NCBI RefSeq assembly: GCF_019649055.1
Contig: NW_026570327.1
Span: forward strand, 186,001-250,000
From: Paramacrobiotus metropolitanus
Taxonomy: Eukaryota; Tardigrada; Eutardigrada; Parachela; Macrobiotidae
Length of the DNA: 64,000 nt
Direction of reading: 5' to 3'
Position 1 is the first letter of the stretch; every line of letters starts with the position of its first letter. Under the pieces are notes generated by a model. The model saw nothing but the letters and a program-made list of their open reading frames with translations, made no database searches and had not been told where the DNA came from. This document shows positions 28,976 to 42,970 of this stretch, in pieces. The position numbers and the translations under genes were made by a program.

Positions 28976-29425
28976 TTTAGTTTAGACAGAGGCGATGGAA
29001 AACGGCCCGACGGTGTGACAGCATTCCCTTGGAAAAATGGAAAGCCGCTAGTGTGGGATGTAACCGTGGCGGACACATTTGCCCAAACGTACATCGCCCA
29101 GACGTCCAGGGTTCCGGGAAGTGCAGCGGAAATACGCGAAAACCGGAAGTTAGGAAAGTACAGCGGGCTGGCAGACCGTTATACCGTTCAACCGCTGGCG
29201 TTCGAAACTACAGGCACATTCGGACCACTGACCAAGAAATTCTTCAAAGAGCTGTCGAGAAAGATTATTGACAGTACAGGCAATCCCCGCTCAGGAGAGT
29301 TTTTACGCCAAAAAATTGGTATTGAAATTCAGCGAGGAAATGCGGTGTCTGTTCTCGGTACATTCGGCGACACGGTGGAGAGGGAAGATGTGTACTTTGC
29401 ATTTCATTTAGCGGAACGAAAATGA
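28976..29425 (+). mobile_element. Retroelement-derived C-terminal domain fragment
   Basis: An open frame of about 150 codons ends at TGA 29423-29425. It matches a domain I know from the C-termini of reverse-transcriptase proteins in many invertebrate genomes: RGDGKRPDGVTAFPW, then GKPLVWDVTVADTFAQTY, then ET(x)GTFGPLTKKFFKE, STGNPRSGEFL and IQRGNAVSVLGTFG. The RPD...WDVT spacing resembles a PD-(D/E)XK nuclease core; that reading is inference. No reverse transcriptase, ATG with family support, or terminal repeat is next to it, so it is a 5'-truncated relic. Its frame is nevertheless intact, suggesting a fairly recent insertion. It follows directly on the repeat-rich stretch 28097-28597. Confidence 0.7.
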
Positions 29426-29777
29426 TGTTATGGTTTTTGTTAACTGATATTCTTGTATTACATTGTCCAATACGAACCTCATTAAATAGTGGGACGCACT
29501 GTAAAAAAAAAAAAGGTACAGAACTTTTGCATACATGCAAATCGACATTTTAGTGATATAAAACTGGCTCTGCTGTTCACCATCTGACGTAACGTTGTTC
29601 TTGTTGTCGGAAAAGGATTATAACCATAGAAGGGTACCTTATTAACTGATCAGTGATTAGATATCAGACCTGCATAAAGCAAGGAACTGGCAAAAACAAC
29701 AATAGTTGTCAGTGTAACAATAAACAACAACAAGGATAAAGCAGACCGCAGTGAAAAGTGCAGTCAACAGACAGAAA
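29426..29777. other. Short intergenic region before the RUVBL2 3' end
   Basis: 350 bp, AT-rich, with an A11 run near 29503-29514 that may be the poly(A) relic of the retroelement fragment. Nothing else is visible. Confidence 0.45.
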
Positions 29778-32560
<2,783 letters not shown>

Positions 32561-32871
32561 CGCTCACTGCGTAATCTTCCCGAGTGTAAAATACGTCTGG
32601 GTCTATGATCACAGGGAGATGGAATTCACAAGCAGAGCTAAACGAGGATGCTAATTGAGAATGATAAAATTATTTCCCAATTTCCACATCACGTAAGAAT
32701 CGCCACTAAGAAAAATCAGAACAATTTACGAAGTTAATTTTCACTTATCAAAAAAATATGAAAAAATCGTTCAGGCTCACCGTCACGAGTCAAGCTGCCG
32801 GGTACACACACGGATTTGAAGCGGTTCTGAACGTACTGGCAGACCTCAGCGGGTGCCGTTGCGACAGCCAT

Positions 32872-33347
32872 TTAATACGCTCCGGTTACACCGGAAATTC
32901 GAACACCATATCTTCATGGCTCCTTGTGGTCATTTTCAGATCAAAATTCTGTTGATTCCAAGCCAAAGCGTGTAAAATAAGCGCTAATGGTAAGTGATAA
33001 ATAGTAGCCAGTGTACTAGCCACTGGGCCGTTCGCTTTCATTCATCCCTTAAAATGAGCAAGCAGTTTTTATCTAGTTCAAACAAATTTATGTGCAGTTT
33101 TGACTGTGAAATTTGGTGCACTTCCAACCATTTCATCAAAATGTGAAAGTGCTCTAATAAAAATTAAAAAGTTATTTCTTACTACAAACCGTTTCGGTGA
33201 AACAAAAAGATTTAAAAACTGATTCTTTTAAGTAGATATATAAGTTGTAGAACTGTTTTGGGACAATAAGTCGAAAAAAAGAAAAAATGTCATATTTGTA
33301 GAAACAATTTTCCCTTATTGCACAAATTTTTTAACAATGTTGTCAGC
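32872..33347. other. Intergenic, RUVBL2 promoter side to the tRNA gene
   Basis: 475 bp, AT-rich. It holds the RUVBL2 promoter side and the 5' flank of the tRNA. Nothing else is visible. Confidence 0.45.
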
Positions 33348-33420
33348 GCCGAAATAGCTCAGTTGGGAGAGCGTTAGACTGAAGATCTAAAGGTCCCGTG
33401 TTCAATCCACGGTTTCGGCA
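33348..33420 (+). tRNA. tRNA-Phe (anticodon GAA)
   Basis: A 73-nt cloverleaf almost identical to the animal nuclear tRNA-Phe. The acceptor stem is GCCGAAA/TTTCGGC, the A box is TAGCTCAGTTGG, the anticodon loop CTGAAGA has GAA at 33381-33383, and the T arm CCGTG-TTCAATC-CACGG contains the B box. The discriminator base is A, CCA is not encoded and there is no intron. A T9 run just downstream is a standard RNA polymerase III terminator. Confidence 0.98.
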
Positions 33421-33421
33421 A

Positions 33422-33430
33422 TTTTTTTTT
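33422..33430 (+). terminator. RNA polymerase III terminator of tRNA-Phe
   Basis: A run of nine T residues starts two bases after the discriminator base, the usual Pol III stop. Confidence 0.85.
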
Positions 33431-34037
33431 CCACTAGAAGTATAAATGTAGTGAATTATTTTTTGAGCACATATCCAGATTCTTGTCGGATTTAGTAACA
33501 GCTGCTGTCCAGTTTTTAATGGTAATGGTTTTTAACTCGACATTTTATTGTAAATAAAAGAAATTTTTCATGCAGTTGGTGTGCAGGCACAAAACAGTCG
33601 CATCTTTAGAATTCCAGTTTTGCATACGACAGCATGCCAAATAAAAGACATAAAAATATCTATAAAGTAGACAACCACCAATACCTCCACAATACGATAC
33701 CAAAACAACTTCAGAAGGTCAAATATAAGAACTTCTCTATTATGCCAAACATATCCACCGTCACACTTTTAAATACAGACTATAATAAAAAGTTAAAAAC
33801 TGTGCATTCACTTGTCAGTATCAAAAAACCGGCTAAATGCAATTACGAGAGCATGCGAAACACATCACATTTTCACAATCAGGGTTCACCGTAGAATTCA
33901 CAAAACTTATAATACTAGCACCGAATAGCACGTATAACTTATAATACTAGCACCGTCAAACGAAAGTTTACACGTCACTTTGAGAGAGTACTGTACCATA
34001 CGCAATCAGCATTACTGAGATATTTCAATGAGAGTGA
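33431..34037. other. Intergenic, tRNA-Phe to the BTB gene 3' end
   Basis: 600 bp, AT-rich. The plus-strand 86-codon frame at 33634-33894 is Lys/Asn-rich with no domain and is probably spurious. A short direct repeat (see 33904) is present. Confidence 0.45.
33904..33956. repeat. Direct repeat of 20 bp, period 33 bp
   Basis: aacttataatactagcaccg occurs at 33904 and at 33937, identical in both copies. Meaning unknown. Confidence 0.8.
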
Positions 34038-36652
34038 TTACATTCGAATACTGATGCGCCCAGTTCCTTTGAACGTAGTTGTAAACTGCTGAAAATCTTC
34101 GCATGATCCATGGACACGTCCGAACACCGCACTACAGTCGGCCGACGGCTTTTTCCAAGCGACTATCCGTACATTTCGCGTCAGTGTCCCCTCCATAAGA
34201 TCCCATTCAAACCACACCGCTCCGGTGGCAGAATGCGACAGTACACTGCGTTCCTGCACAAGTTTCTGACTGAGCCCGAAGCGACCCATTCCCATGTGCT
34301 TCTTTGAGAATTCATTCTCGAAATCACCGAAGCGGATGTGATAATTTCCTTGGATTAACTCCTTCAACATGGCACAGCACTCGGGTGCCAAATCCGGTCG
34401 CATTTCAATGGTGAAGAAACCACATTTCTTTTTCCGTGTAACATCCCGACTACTGTAAAAATAATCAACGTGGCAAAACCAAAACGTCGGTGGTGGCACA
34501 CGTGGTATTTTGATGAAAGCGGTGTCCGGTTTTTCTGTCGCGCAAAGATAGCGGAAGAGGTCTCTTTCCTCATTTCCAACAAATACTTCCTCCTACAAAG
34601 ATGGCATAAATTATCGCAATGCAGCTACAAAAACACGTTAGAGGAATTTTGCACCAAACAGATTTATAATACTGTATGTATTATGTACTTTTGCATGAGC
34701 ATCTGCTAGCTCCTTTATAGTGAACACTGGGAACCGAATTGAATCAAACAATGATCCCATGGATTCCCGCAAAGAAGCACCAGATTTTAAAGTGTTGTGT
34801 CTTGCCCAACTGAAAGAAAATCAGAATTCATGAGATATCAAAAATAATGCCAACATTGAGTACGCTAAACAACAATAATAACACTAAACTATGATTATTT
34901 CTACGCTTTTTCTACGTTAAATTTTTTTGAACATGAAAAGTTACTGAACACAAAATATCAGGCCCGTTTCAGAATTTTCTGCTCCATTTATTGTACAGCG
35001 TTTTATGTGTCATGTAAGTAAAACAAAACGCTATTCAACAACAGCATTCACGACACCACGTGAATCAAGATTCACTGATTTACCGGCAAACTTGTTTGTA
35101 AATTGTGGGTTCTGTTGAAGAAAGATGATCATGATCCAAAATCGTCCTCACGCATGATAGGGACAGTGTCAAAAATGCGTCACTTTCCATTACGTCGTCA
35201 GTATACTGCGCGATTTCCGCCAAAGCCAATATGGCAAGCTCGTCTTCTTCGATGCGCCTTGCCTATTAAGCACAGAATACAGTAGATCAGCTCGATCCAC
35301 ATGGCTTATAATCTATCACGATACACAGATAAAAATAGCACTTCGCGAAATATTTGAACGATAAATAGCAATGAAATATGCAGGATTAGTTGAGAAAATT
35401 CAAAACTATGATATACCGTAGTCATACAACACATAGACTGTGTACAGTCTCGTTTGTGGATGCTCAGCAATGACAAGAACGATCTTGTAAGTAAATTCTC
35501 TGCTGCCTTTTTGTCCACGATTTTCGATTAACTACGGTACCTACCAACCGGCAACCAGTAATTTTTTTCAAAACAATGTTGAATATTTTTGCAATTAACA
35601 CGATCAAGGAATAATGGAGTCAAAGTACAAGACATCACCCTAACGAGAGGGAATCTCAGGTTACTACTATTAAAAAGCGATTTCTTGTGTACCAATACAG
35701 TACGTAAGCCACTGTGTCAGTACAGTATGTAAATACAGTAGTTGCCTATCAAATATCAACATAAGAGATGCCATTTAAGTACTGTACTCTACTCGAAGAA
35801 ATTAATTTATTACCTGTTCAAGAATAAAACAGACGCGCTCAGTAGAACCACCAATTTCCAGCTGAACAAAATCCCGACATCGGCGGGCCAGTTTGTCGAT
35901 CAAATACTTTTTGGCGCAATAAAGAGTGTCCATAACATTGTCCATCGTCAGATTGTCCGCTACATTATCACCGTAAGCGTAACTGCAAACGACACGCACA
36001 ACGATTATAACTTTGACAGATGAGAACATTTCCCAAAGCAGAAATCACGTACCTAATTTAAAAAACAGAAAGCCTGACATAACAAGCAAATGTGAAAGTA
36101 TTAAGTCTGCGACTTAGGTTTTTGCGGCACAATCTTTGCTCGATATTTCAGTTACAAGCGACGCATGCGAGGTATAACATTCTCAAACAAATTCATACAT
36201 TTTTATATCAGTCAGAAGTAACAAGAACTTACTGCAACATTATTCTAAAAGCCGTTGGAGAAATGTCAGGAATTAAAATAATTTCGTCTGTCTGCGGAAA
36301 AGCGCCGTAAAACATTTGCTGGAACATGGAGCTGACCAAACCCAGAATGAATCTGCAAGTCCAAGCATACAGAGTACAGACTAAACGTTAAACTGTAAAC
36401 AGTTATGTATAAATGGATAAATCATCTATACTGTCCAAAGTTATCGCAAACATTTTTATTCAAAGCACTGGTTCCAACCTACTTGTGGCAATTGAAGGTT
36501 TCCTTCGGTTCTCCGATGCCATTACCCACCAGAAACGTAACATCACTGGGAATTTCTGCATCAGGATGGTCGAAAAGGTAGCGTGTACGTTTTCGTATCT
36601 GCTTGCTGGAATGCCAATCGTCCTTTTTTCTCTTCCTGGACTCCGTAGACAT
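34038..36652 (-). CDS. BTB/POZ-BACK domain protein of the BTBD3/BTBD6 type
   Basis: Exons in coding order: 36483-36652, 36233-36352, 35814-35982, 35084-35262, 34689-34809, 34038-34592; 437 residues. The N-terminus is basic (MSTESRKRKKDDWHSSKQIR). The BTB fold runs from RYLFDHPDAEIPSDVTFLVG through GLVSSMFQQMFYGAFPQ and IILIPDISPTAFRIML to YAYGDNVADNLTMDNVMDTL and YCAKKYLIDKLARRC. The BACK part includes ARRIEEDELAILALAEIAQY and LREAS-type helices ending in SIRFPVFTIKELADA, where BTBD6 has IRIPTMTLEEFA. The last ~150 residues (FWFCHVDYFYSSRDVTRKKK onward) should be the PHR domain in that family, but I cannot match them to it. BTB-BACK proteins often act as cullin-3 adaptors; a substrate-adaptor role is inferred. 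Confidence 0.8.
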
Positions 36653-37113
36653 GATGCGCGCAGCAAACTGAAATGGAGCTCTGCTATAAAAGAAGATGCA
36701 CTTAAAAAAACAACTACCCTAGTTTAAATGAAGCGTTCAAAAGTGAAGAAACAAAATAGATCAAAAGGGTTTAAACCGACTTCAAAGATGTGGAGGATGC
36801 GAAAATGCCATTTCGCAATTGCCAGCTGAATTCTCACGACTCCCAGGCATGCGAAAAGCAGCGAACAACCTCGGTCAGACACGTAACCCGCTCGTGCTGG
36901 GGGTAGCTGTAAGTACTGTATACCAAGGAATAATACATACGAGTAAGTAGTTGGTAATTTATTTTTATTCGTCTTTGGATGTGGTTGGTGAATCTTTGTG
37001 AGCTTTTTTGTATTTTCTCAGTTCATTTTCTCGAAATAGTTATTTAATATCATAGCTTACCTTGAGTGTGGTTATTGAGGCTGGTGGCGGATTTATCCAT
37101 TTGCGGTTTGGCT
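36653..37113. promoter_or_regulatory. Divergent promoter region, BTB gene / WDR12
   Basis: 461 bp between two outward-facing start codons; it must hold both promoters and the non-coding 5' exon implied by the TTATAG acceptor just upstream of the BTB start codon. No motif is strong enough to call. Confidence 0.4.
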
Positions 37114-39361
37114 ATGGATATGGACGTCGACAATCGGACTTACGCGGCTGGCGATGGCACAGCAACACCAAATTCCGCTGATGCGTTCTTCCAGATCCGT
37201 TTGATCACGAAATCCCCAAAGTAAGTTTGCATCCCGCACATACTAAAAGCAATTTATATTTCTACAAGCCGCACGCATTTAGACAGCTGCTGCATGTGCG
37301 ACGCAGGATTATCGTGAATTTGCTGTTATAGATTCGCCGTTCCTGATGTCGCGTACTCTGTGCCGAGTTCCACGAGGTCGCCAGACTTGAATTCTCTTTT
37401 AAATCAGCTATTGTCTGGTAAGCATTCTCGAACTTCTGAGCGTCATGCTTTGTGAACATGCAGCCGGAGAAGTGATTGCCGAATGTTTGTGTAGATAATG
37501 CCGCAGAATGGACTGAAGTCCAGTTTGATTTTCTCATTGACGGAGAAGTTCTTTCGGAATCCATCGGAGAATATGCTGCCAAAAAAGCAGTTTCATCGGT
37601 AAGACTGGAAAACAGTAGATTTATTATGGGAATATTTTTGTAATTTTTATCTGTCCAAATATTATTCCGTTAGTGCTGTGGAAGCGCTTTCTGTCGGATT
37701 AGGTTTTAAATCCGAAATACTTGCGAACAGTTTACTGTGCAATGACAATATGTCTTTAGCTCTGAAAGTTTAATTCGGTATTTTTTTATAGGAAAGTGTT
37801 ATATCGGTGGAATACATTGAGCATCTCCCCGCGCCAAAGCCCGACCAAAGTATCGAACATTCCGACTGGGTGTCCGCACTGCACATGTTAAACGATGTGA
37901 TTCTGACGGAAGTTACGATAAAACCGTTTCTCTGTGGTCACGTTCCGGTTCACTTCTTTGCCGCAACGAATCCCATCTCTCACCTATTCGGGCCGTGACT
38001 TTTGTGGATGAATCCAATTTCCTGTCGTCCTCACATGATCAGACCGCTGCGTTGTGGTATTTGGAGAAGCAGGGAAAGAAGTTGTCCTGCCGACCGCAGG
38101 CGTTCTATCGTGGACATGCTGGTAGTGTGGACGGGCTGTCGGTGAGCCCCGATAAACAACGGGTAAGATTTTATAGGAGGGACTGGAACTATTGGTGATC
38201 AGGTATACTGTCCGCATATTTAGTAATTAACGGTCTCTTTCCGCTTACAGTTTTGCTCAGTATCGTGGGATAAAATGCTGAAGATTTGGTCTTTGACGGA
38301 GGAAGCAGACGAGGGAGTTGGTTCGGACGGCGAACCAGCCGACAAAAAGCAGAAGATTGATGGGAAAAAACTGACTCGGGTAAGCAAGATGCGCGCAATA
38401 ATTATTCGCAGTAATTTCGCGCAAACGTAATCTGCGATGTTGTTTTTTCTGCTGTAATCAGTATCCCAAAATGGTAATAAATATACTTGTATCTGTATGA
38501 ATTACCCAGTATTTCTAGTACTGCTTGCGTTCGCTTCCGGTTTATTTTGTTCTTTTGTAAAAATAATATTATCGTATTCCTCGCAGGTTCCGTTGATGAC
38601 TTTATCCGGTCATAAGGAAGCTGTCAGTACGTGTGTGTGGACGAACCCTACCGAAATTATCACTGCAAGCTGGGATCATACGATTAAATTGTGGGATGTT
38701 GAGCTGGGAGGATTGAGTCGACAGATAGACGGATCGAAAGCCTACCTGTCCATTGCGTATTCACATCTCAATCGCTTACTTGTCACCGGCGCGACTGATA
38801 GGCTAATTCGCTTGTTCGATCCTCGATCTACGGGTACAAATTGCATAGTACATACCTATTGTTTCTCACGATGCATACAGTATTTTCTGAGGTCACGGTT
38901 GTACAAGAGTACGTATTTTGGAAGTCGGTTCGGAGTACATCTGCATATTGTTGACGTTGGTGGCTCTTAGATGACCATAAAGCGTATTTAAATTTGCTAA
39001 ATCATAAGTGCGTTTTAATTTTCAGAGGGCTCTATTGTAAAAACTGGATTTTCCTCGCACATGGGTTGGGTGTCCAGTGTATCGTGGAGTCCTTTAAACG
39101 AAAACCTGTTCATCAGTGGATCTTACGATATGGTTTTGAAAATGTGGGATATACGCAGGTAATGTTGGTATTTTTTTACTGTATTTTCATTGTCCGACTT
39201 ATTAGTCGTAACCACGACATTTTCTTTGCAGTCCAAAGAGCCCAGTATATGATATGGCAGGACACGCCGATAAGATCCTCTGCGCCTTTTGGTCGCAGAA
39301 TAATCTGCTTCTGAGCGGTGGAGCGGATAATGCCGTTAAAGTATTTAATGCAGCTGTTTAG
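37114..39361 (+). CDS. WDR12: Ribosome biogenesis protein WDR12 (Ytm1), frame broken by one base in this sequence
   Basis: WD40 member of the PeBoW complex that matures the 60S ribosomal subunit in the nucleolus. Exons: 37114-37220, 37332-37417, 37495-37598, 37792-38162, 38251-38379, 38587-38833, 39026-39158, 39232-39361; about 435 residues against 423 in human. The N-terminal NLE domain is ITKSPKFAVPDVAYSVPSS plus VQFDFLIDGEVLSESIGEY. WD repeats include GSYDKTVSLW, SSHDQTAALW, FCSVSWDKMLKIW, ITASWDHTIKLWDV, TGATDRLIRLFDPR, SGSYDMVLKMWDIR and LLLSGGADNAVKVF. An acidic/basic loop (TEEADEGVGSDGEPADKKQK) sits where the human loop lies. In exon 4 the reading frame shifts by one base near 37908: upstream reads HSDWVSALH, downstream reads GSYDKTVSLW, and one missing G would restore ILTGSYDKT. 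Confidence 0.93.
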
Positions 39362-40183
39362 TTTGGTGTGCGCTGATTTTACAGTTTTAAATGTGAACAC
39401 ACCGCAACCTTTACATCTGGGCGCTGAACAAACTTGCTGTTTTTGTTGAACGGGGTTGCAGTAACGCAAATCTCGGTGAATTAAGATAGTGTGATTACTC
39501 TCACTGTTGTAATACGGGTTCATGGTTAGTTCTGTGAGCTGAATTCGATCCAAAGATTCCTTTTACCACCAAACTTAAAACATATCAGGCTGTAAAAACG
39601 TCTCCTTATTACAATTCAGCTGTAGCATGCCGGCCATGGCCAGCTATCGCTTTTTAGCATGAATACGCAACCGGCAAAGCAGGGTGTGCGGAAAATGAAA
39701 GTAAAAAAGACAACAGACGTTAGGATATCAAAGCAAAATTCATGTTATCCTTCGTATAAATGTTTTCTGCTTCCAAAAATTTGCATTTTCTCGAAAAAAT
39801 CAAGATCCTGCGCAACTCAAGAAATTCACCGGTACATGAAGGTGTTATGAACCATGAAGACATGAACCTTCGAGCACAGTTAAACTGGTCCACTTGGCGC
39901 AATATCACATTTCTGTTGTAAGACACAATAGGGCATCAACATCAGGTTCAGGGGTATCTTTCGATGTTGACTAGCCGACAACTCAGCTGGTCCGCTATGG
40001 TAAACAACCGGCGAAGCCACCCAGTCGTTGAAAACGGTCAACAATTTTGCAGTTGTCATAAATCCTGATAATTTTTCAGAGTTGGTAGACAACTTGGCTC
40101 GGATCCGGCAAAATTGTCAGTCAGGTGTGGCATATGCATTCTTTGTTGCGCCTCGTCGTGAGCCCTGGAGTGCAATCAATTAT
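39362..40183. other. Convergent 3' region between WDR12 and the GRAMD gene
   Basis: 820 bp with the two 3' UTRs. No gene or repeat is supported. Confidence 0.5.
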
Positions 40184-42970
40184 TTATTTGAACATAAGCA
40201 TGTTATTGTTAAATAATGGATCATAATAGATCATATGAGGTGTTTTCATTCTAGAATTTGCGGTAACTAGGAAAATTGCTAATCCGGTATACGTAGGAGT
40301 AAGGCACTTACGAGCTTTGGAGATAGGTGACGCAAAGCCGGTAGAACGCCGTAACGGCTGTGACAATCAAGAATGCGGCCCTGTAACATCAATCACCGTC
40401 AGTTAATGCCGTACAAGATATCGATGTGACACGATAAAAAAATAATAAATAACACTATTAAGCACAATAATCACTATTTACTTCGCACTAAAATTTACAA
40501 GGGCTGTTCGTCATGATCCTCACCAGTAAAAATACTCGCCTGTTTTAATCAAACCATAGTGCATAACTGCGAATACAGAAATTTTACAGTCTATAATTTG
40601 ATACTGCATAGTGCATACTAAATTTTATAACTATAACTACAAATTTGCTCTTACATATATTTTTGCTACAAATATACCATCTATAATATGATATACCATC
40701 ATCTATGATATACCATCTATAATACACTTACTTATTTGTAAGATCTCCGCATATGCCGTATTAGCAATTTGGCAGTACGACAAAGCTTAGAATTGATTAA
40801 GTAATGAAAAAGATTTGCTCAAGTACATTCACATTTCACGTACACTAAGGTCATGACTTGAATGATCCGTTTCCCGATGGCCGTCTCGGTTACCACACAC
40901 GGCGACTGCGGAGGCGCCAGGTTGTTATACGACACACTAGCGCTGGTGTCGCTCGCCTGACTAACGGACCGCGAGTACGACGACGGCACGAAGCGCGTCG
41001 TGGACCGACTGGCCAGGGAATCCACTTCATTGGGATCCACTTCGGCGCAGCTGCACGCACTCTCCGGTACCACCGACAGCATCCGCTGCAGATTGCGGTT
41101 GAAACTGCTGGTGCGGGGCCGACTCTCATCCGGACTGGAGGAGCTGGATCCGGAGGAGGAGATACTGTGCAATGTCTCATCGTGGTCACCATGGAACAAC
41201 GGTCCTTCGTCGGCATGATCGTAGTACTCACAATCGCCTTCGATTGTATAATGCGGATCCTGGACGGAAACGCGCCGGGAATCCGAGGAAATACCGCACA
41301 GTGAGCAGATGGTCTTGTAGACGGCGTTGCGCGAGAACAACTGACTGAAGACATACTGCCAAAGAGGAAATCAAGAGGTCATTAAGAGCCGGTGTGAGTG
41401 GTCGCTGCGGGTGACGGATGCCTGTAGTGTATGTACTCTATGTCATTCTACAGACTGCAAAGTGGTAATGTGATGAAAATTTGTTTAATGAGTTAATTCG
41501 ACTCTTTCTGGAAGAGGAGTATTTAGGATGTCGATTAGAGTGCTCAAGTGATGTAATTGTATAGTTGATTTCCAGTTTCAAATGCACATGCCGGATTTTA
41601 AAAATAAATCTGTCGTAATCACTCGGACGCACAGTCACTGCGCCGCGGCAGTGCCGCAGTTGTATATAATAATAAAATTGTCCTCCTGAGAGGTGTGTTA
41701 ATTTTAACACAATTCATTCGCTCGTTAATCTTATTGGATTATCGAACCATTTTATCATCTGGCTTACGCGGCTAAAATCTATTCACAAGGTGCCGCTTGA
41801 CTGCGAATTGTGTGGTCAGCCTGATCGGGAATTTCCCCTATATATAGGCAATGCGTTTGTGGACAACAAAAATGTGACCGGCAGGATTAAATGTTATATT
41901 GTCATGTGTCAACTGTTAGCATCTGTTTGTAGATGCTTAATCTAATAGAACACTTACTAATGAACTGCAGAATAAAATTAAAGTGCGCGATAAGCAAACG
42001 CAAACAACGTGTACTGTAATTCACCGCCAAACGTTGGAGAACAACGGTCCGTATAAACCTCCACAGTTCAAGCCGGACTCTGTTCATATAAAGTGAATAA
42101 CCCTAAATAACGAATGGCCAAAAACACCTTCGACATTTTATACAAAATAACTTTCACAAGAAATTTTAGAACTCCTAGCTATCCGTAACAGGCAAAAAAC
42201 TGCAGCCTGTCAGCTGTATCATAATTCAAACCCATAAGTCTTAAACACTTAATTATGTCATAAGCATCGACATCTGCAGAGTGCAGACTGGACATCTTGT
42301 ACAGTTTGTACTGCACCAGTTGCTATTAAATACTATCCCACTCTTTTGAACACTAATAATATTAATTTTTTCACTAAAAATACAATTGTATTTTTTCAAT
42401 GTGGAATGTTACTAGTACTTACGAATCAGGATCAGTAACTTGTTAGGCTCAAGTTTTATATGCACGGAAAAGGTTAAGTGTAAAAATACGATGTACTACA
42501 GTGAACAGTGTACAATATTATTGCACACTCAGTAAAAAAACTGTTAGTTATGCTTATGTACCTTTTTGGATCCAACCGCCTCAATGAGAATACTATCCGG
42601 GAAAATGCTGAGTGACCGGATCTTGGCAACGCGCACAACACTCAGTACGTCGATGAGAATTTTTCTCTCACTTTCAGATCGCTTTCTTTTCCTGCGACTG
42701 GCACAATAAAATCCGATATGATTATCCGTTAAGTATAATCCACCATGTAGTGATTTCCTAGCGCTCTTCCGCCAGTTGCATGGAATATCTGTAAACAAAA
42801 TTACCCAGCGCTTGTAAGATTTTCCCAAGAATTACTGCGCCCGCGTATATATACGCACATCTGACCAGATTCTCGTTCTTCACTTCGGGAAATCGGCTGC
42901 GGAATTTCAGTATCCGATTACTGCCATCCGTCGGTAGTTGACTGGCTGGGGGATTAACGAACCAAGCCAT
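40184..42970 (-). CDS. GRAM domain-containing, tail-anchored membrane protein (GRAMD2-like)
   Basis: Exons in coding order: 42859-42970, 42562-42788, 40844-41355, 40312-40380, 40184-40250; 328 residues. The GRAM domain lies at about residues 24-130: RFPEVKNENLVRYIPCNWRK, then LHGGLYLTDNHIGFYC, then FPDSILIEAVGSKKYVFSQL and FSRNAVYKTICSLCG. A low-complexity Ser/acidic linker follows (SISSSGSSSSSPDESRPR). One hydrophobic segment near the C-terminus (IIQVMTLVAAFLIVTAVTAF) spans the third splice junction and confirms the TTAGT|gtacgt donor. There is no START-like (VASt/ASTER) domain, so it resembles GRAMD2A/B, which mark ER-plasma membrane contacts through phosphoinositide binding. The first intron (71 bp) is unusually short; the second is 1.2 kb with nothing recognisable inside. 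Confidence 0.8.

Noticed and set aside
33634-33894. 86-codon plus-strand ORF after the tRNA
   Set aside because: Lys/Asn-rich, no family resemblance; likely chance in AT-rich sequence.
40858-41354. Long overlapping ORFs on both strands
   Set aside because: Shadows of the GRAMD linker exon, which is GC-richer and therefore open in several frames.
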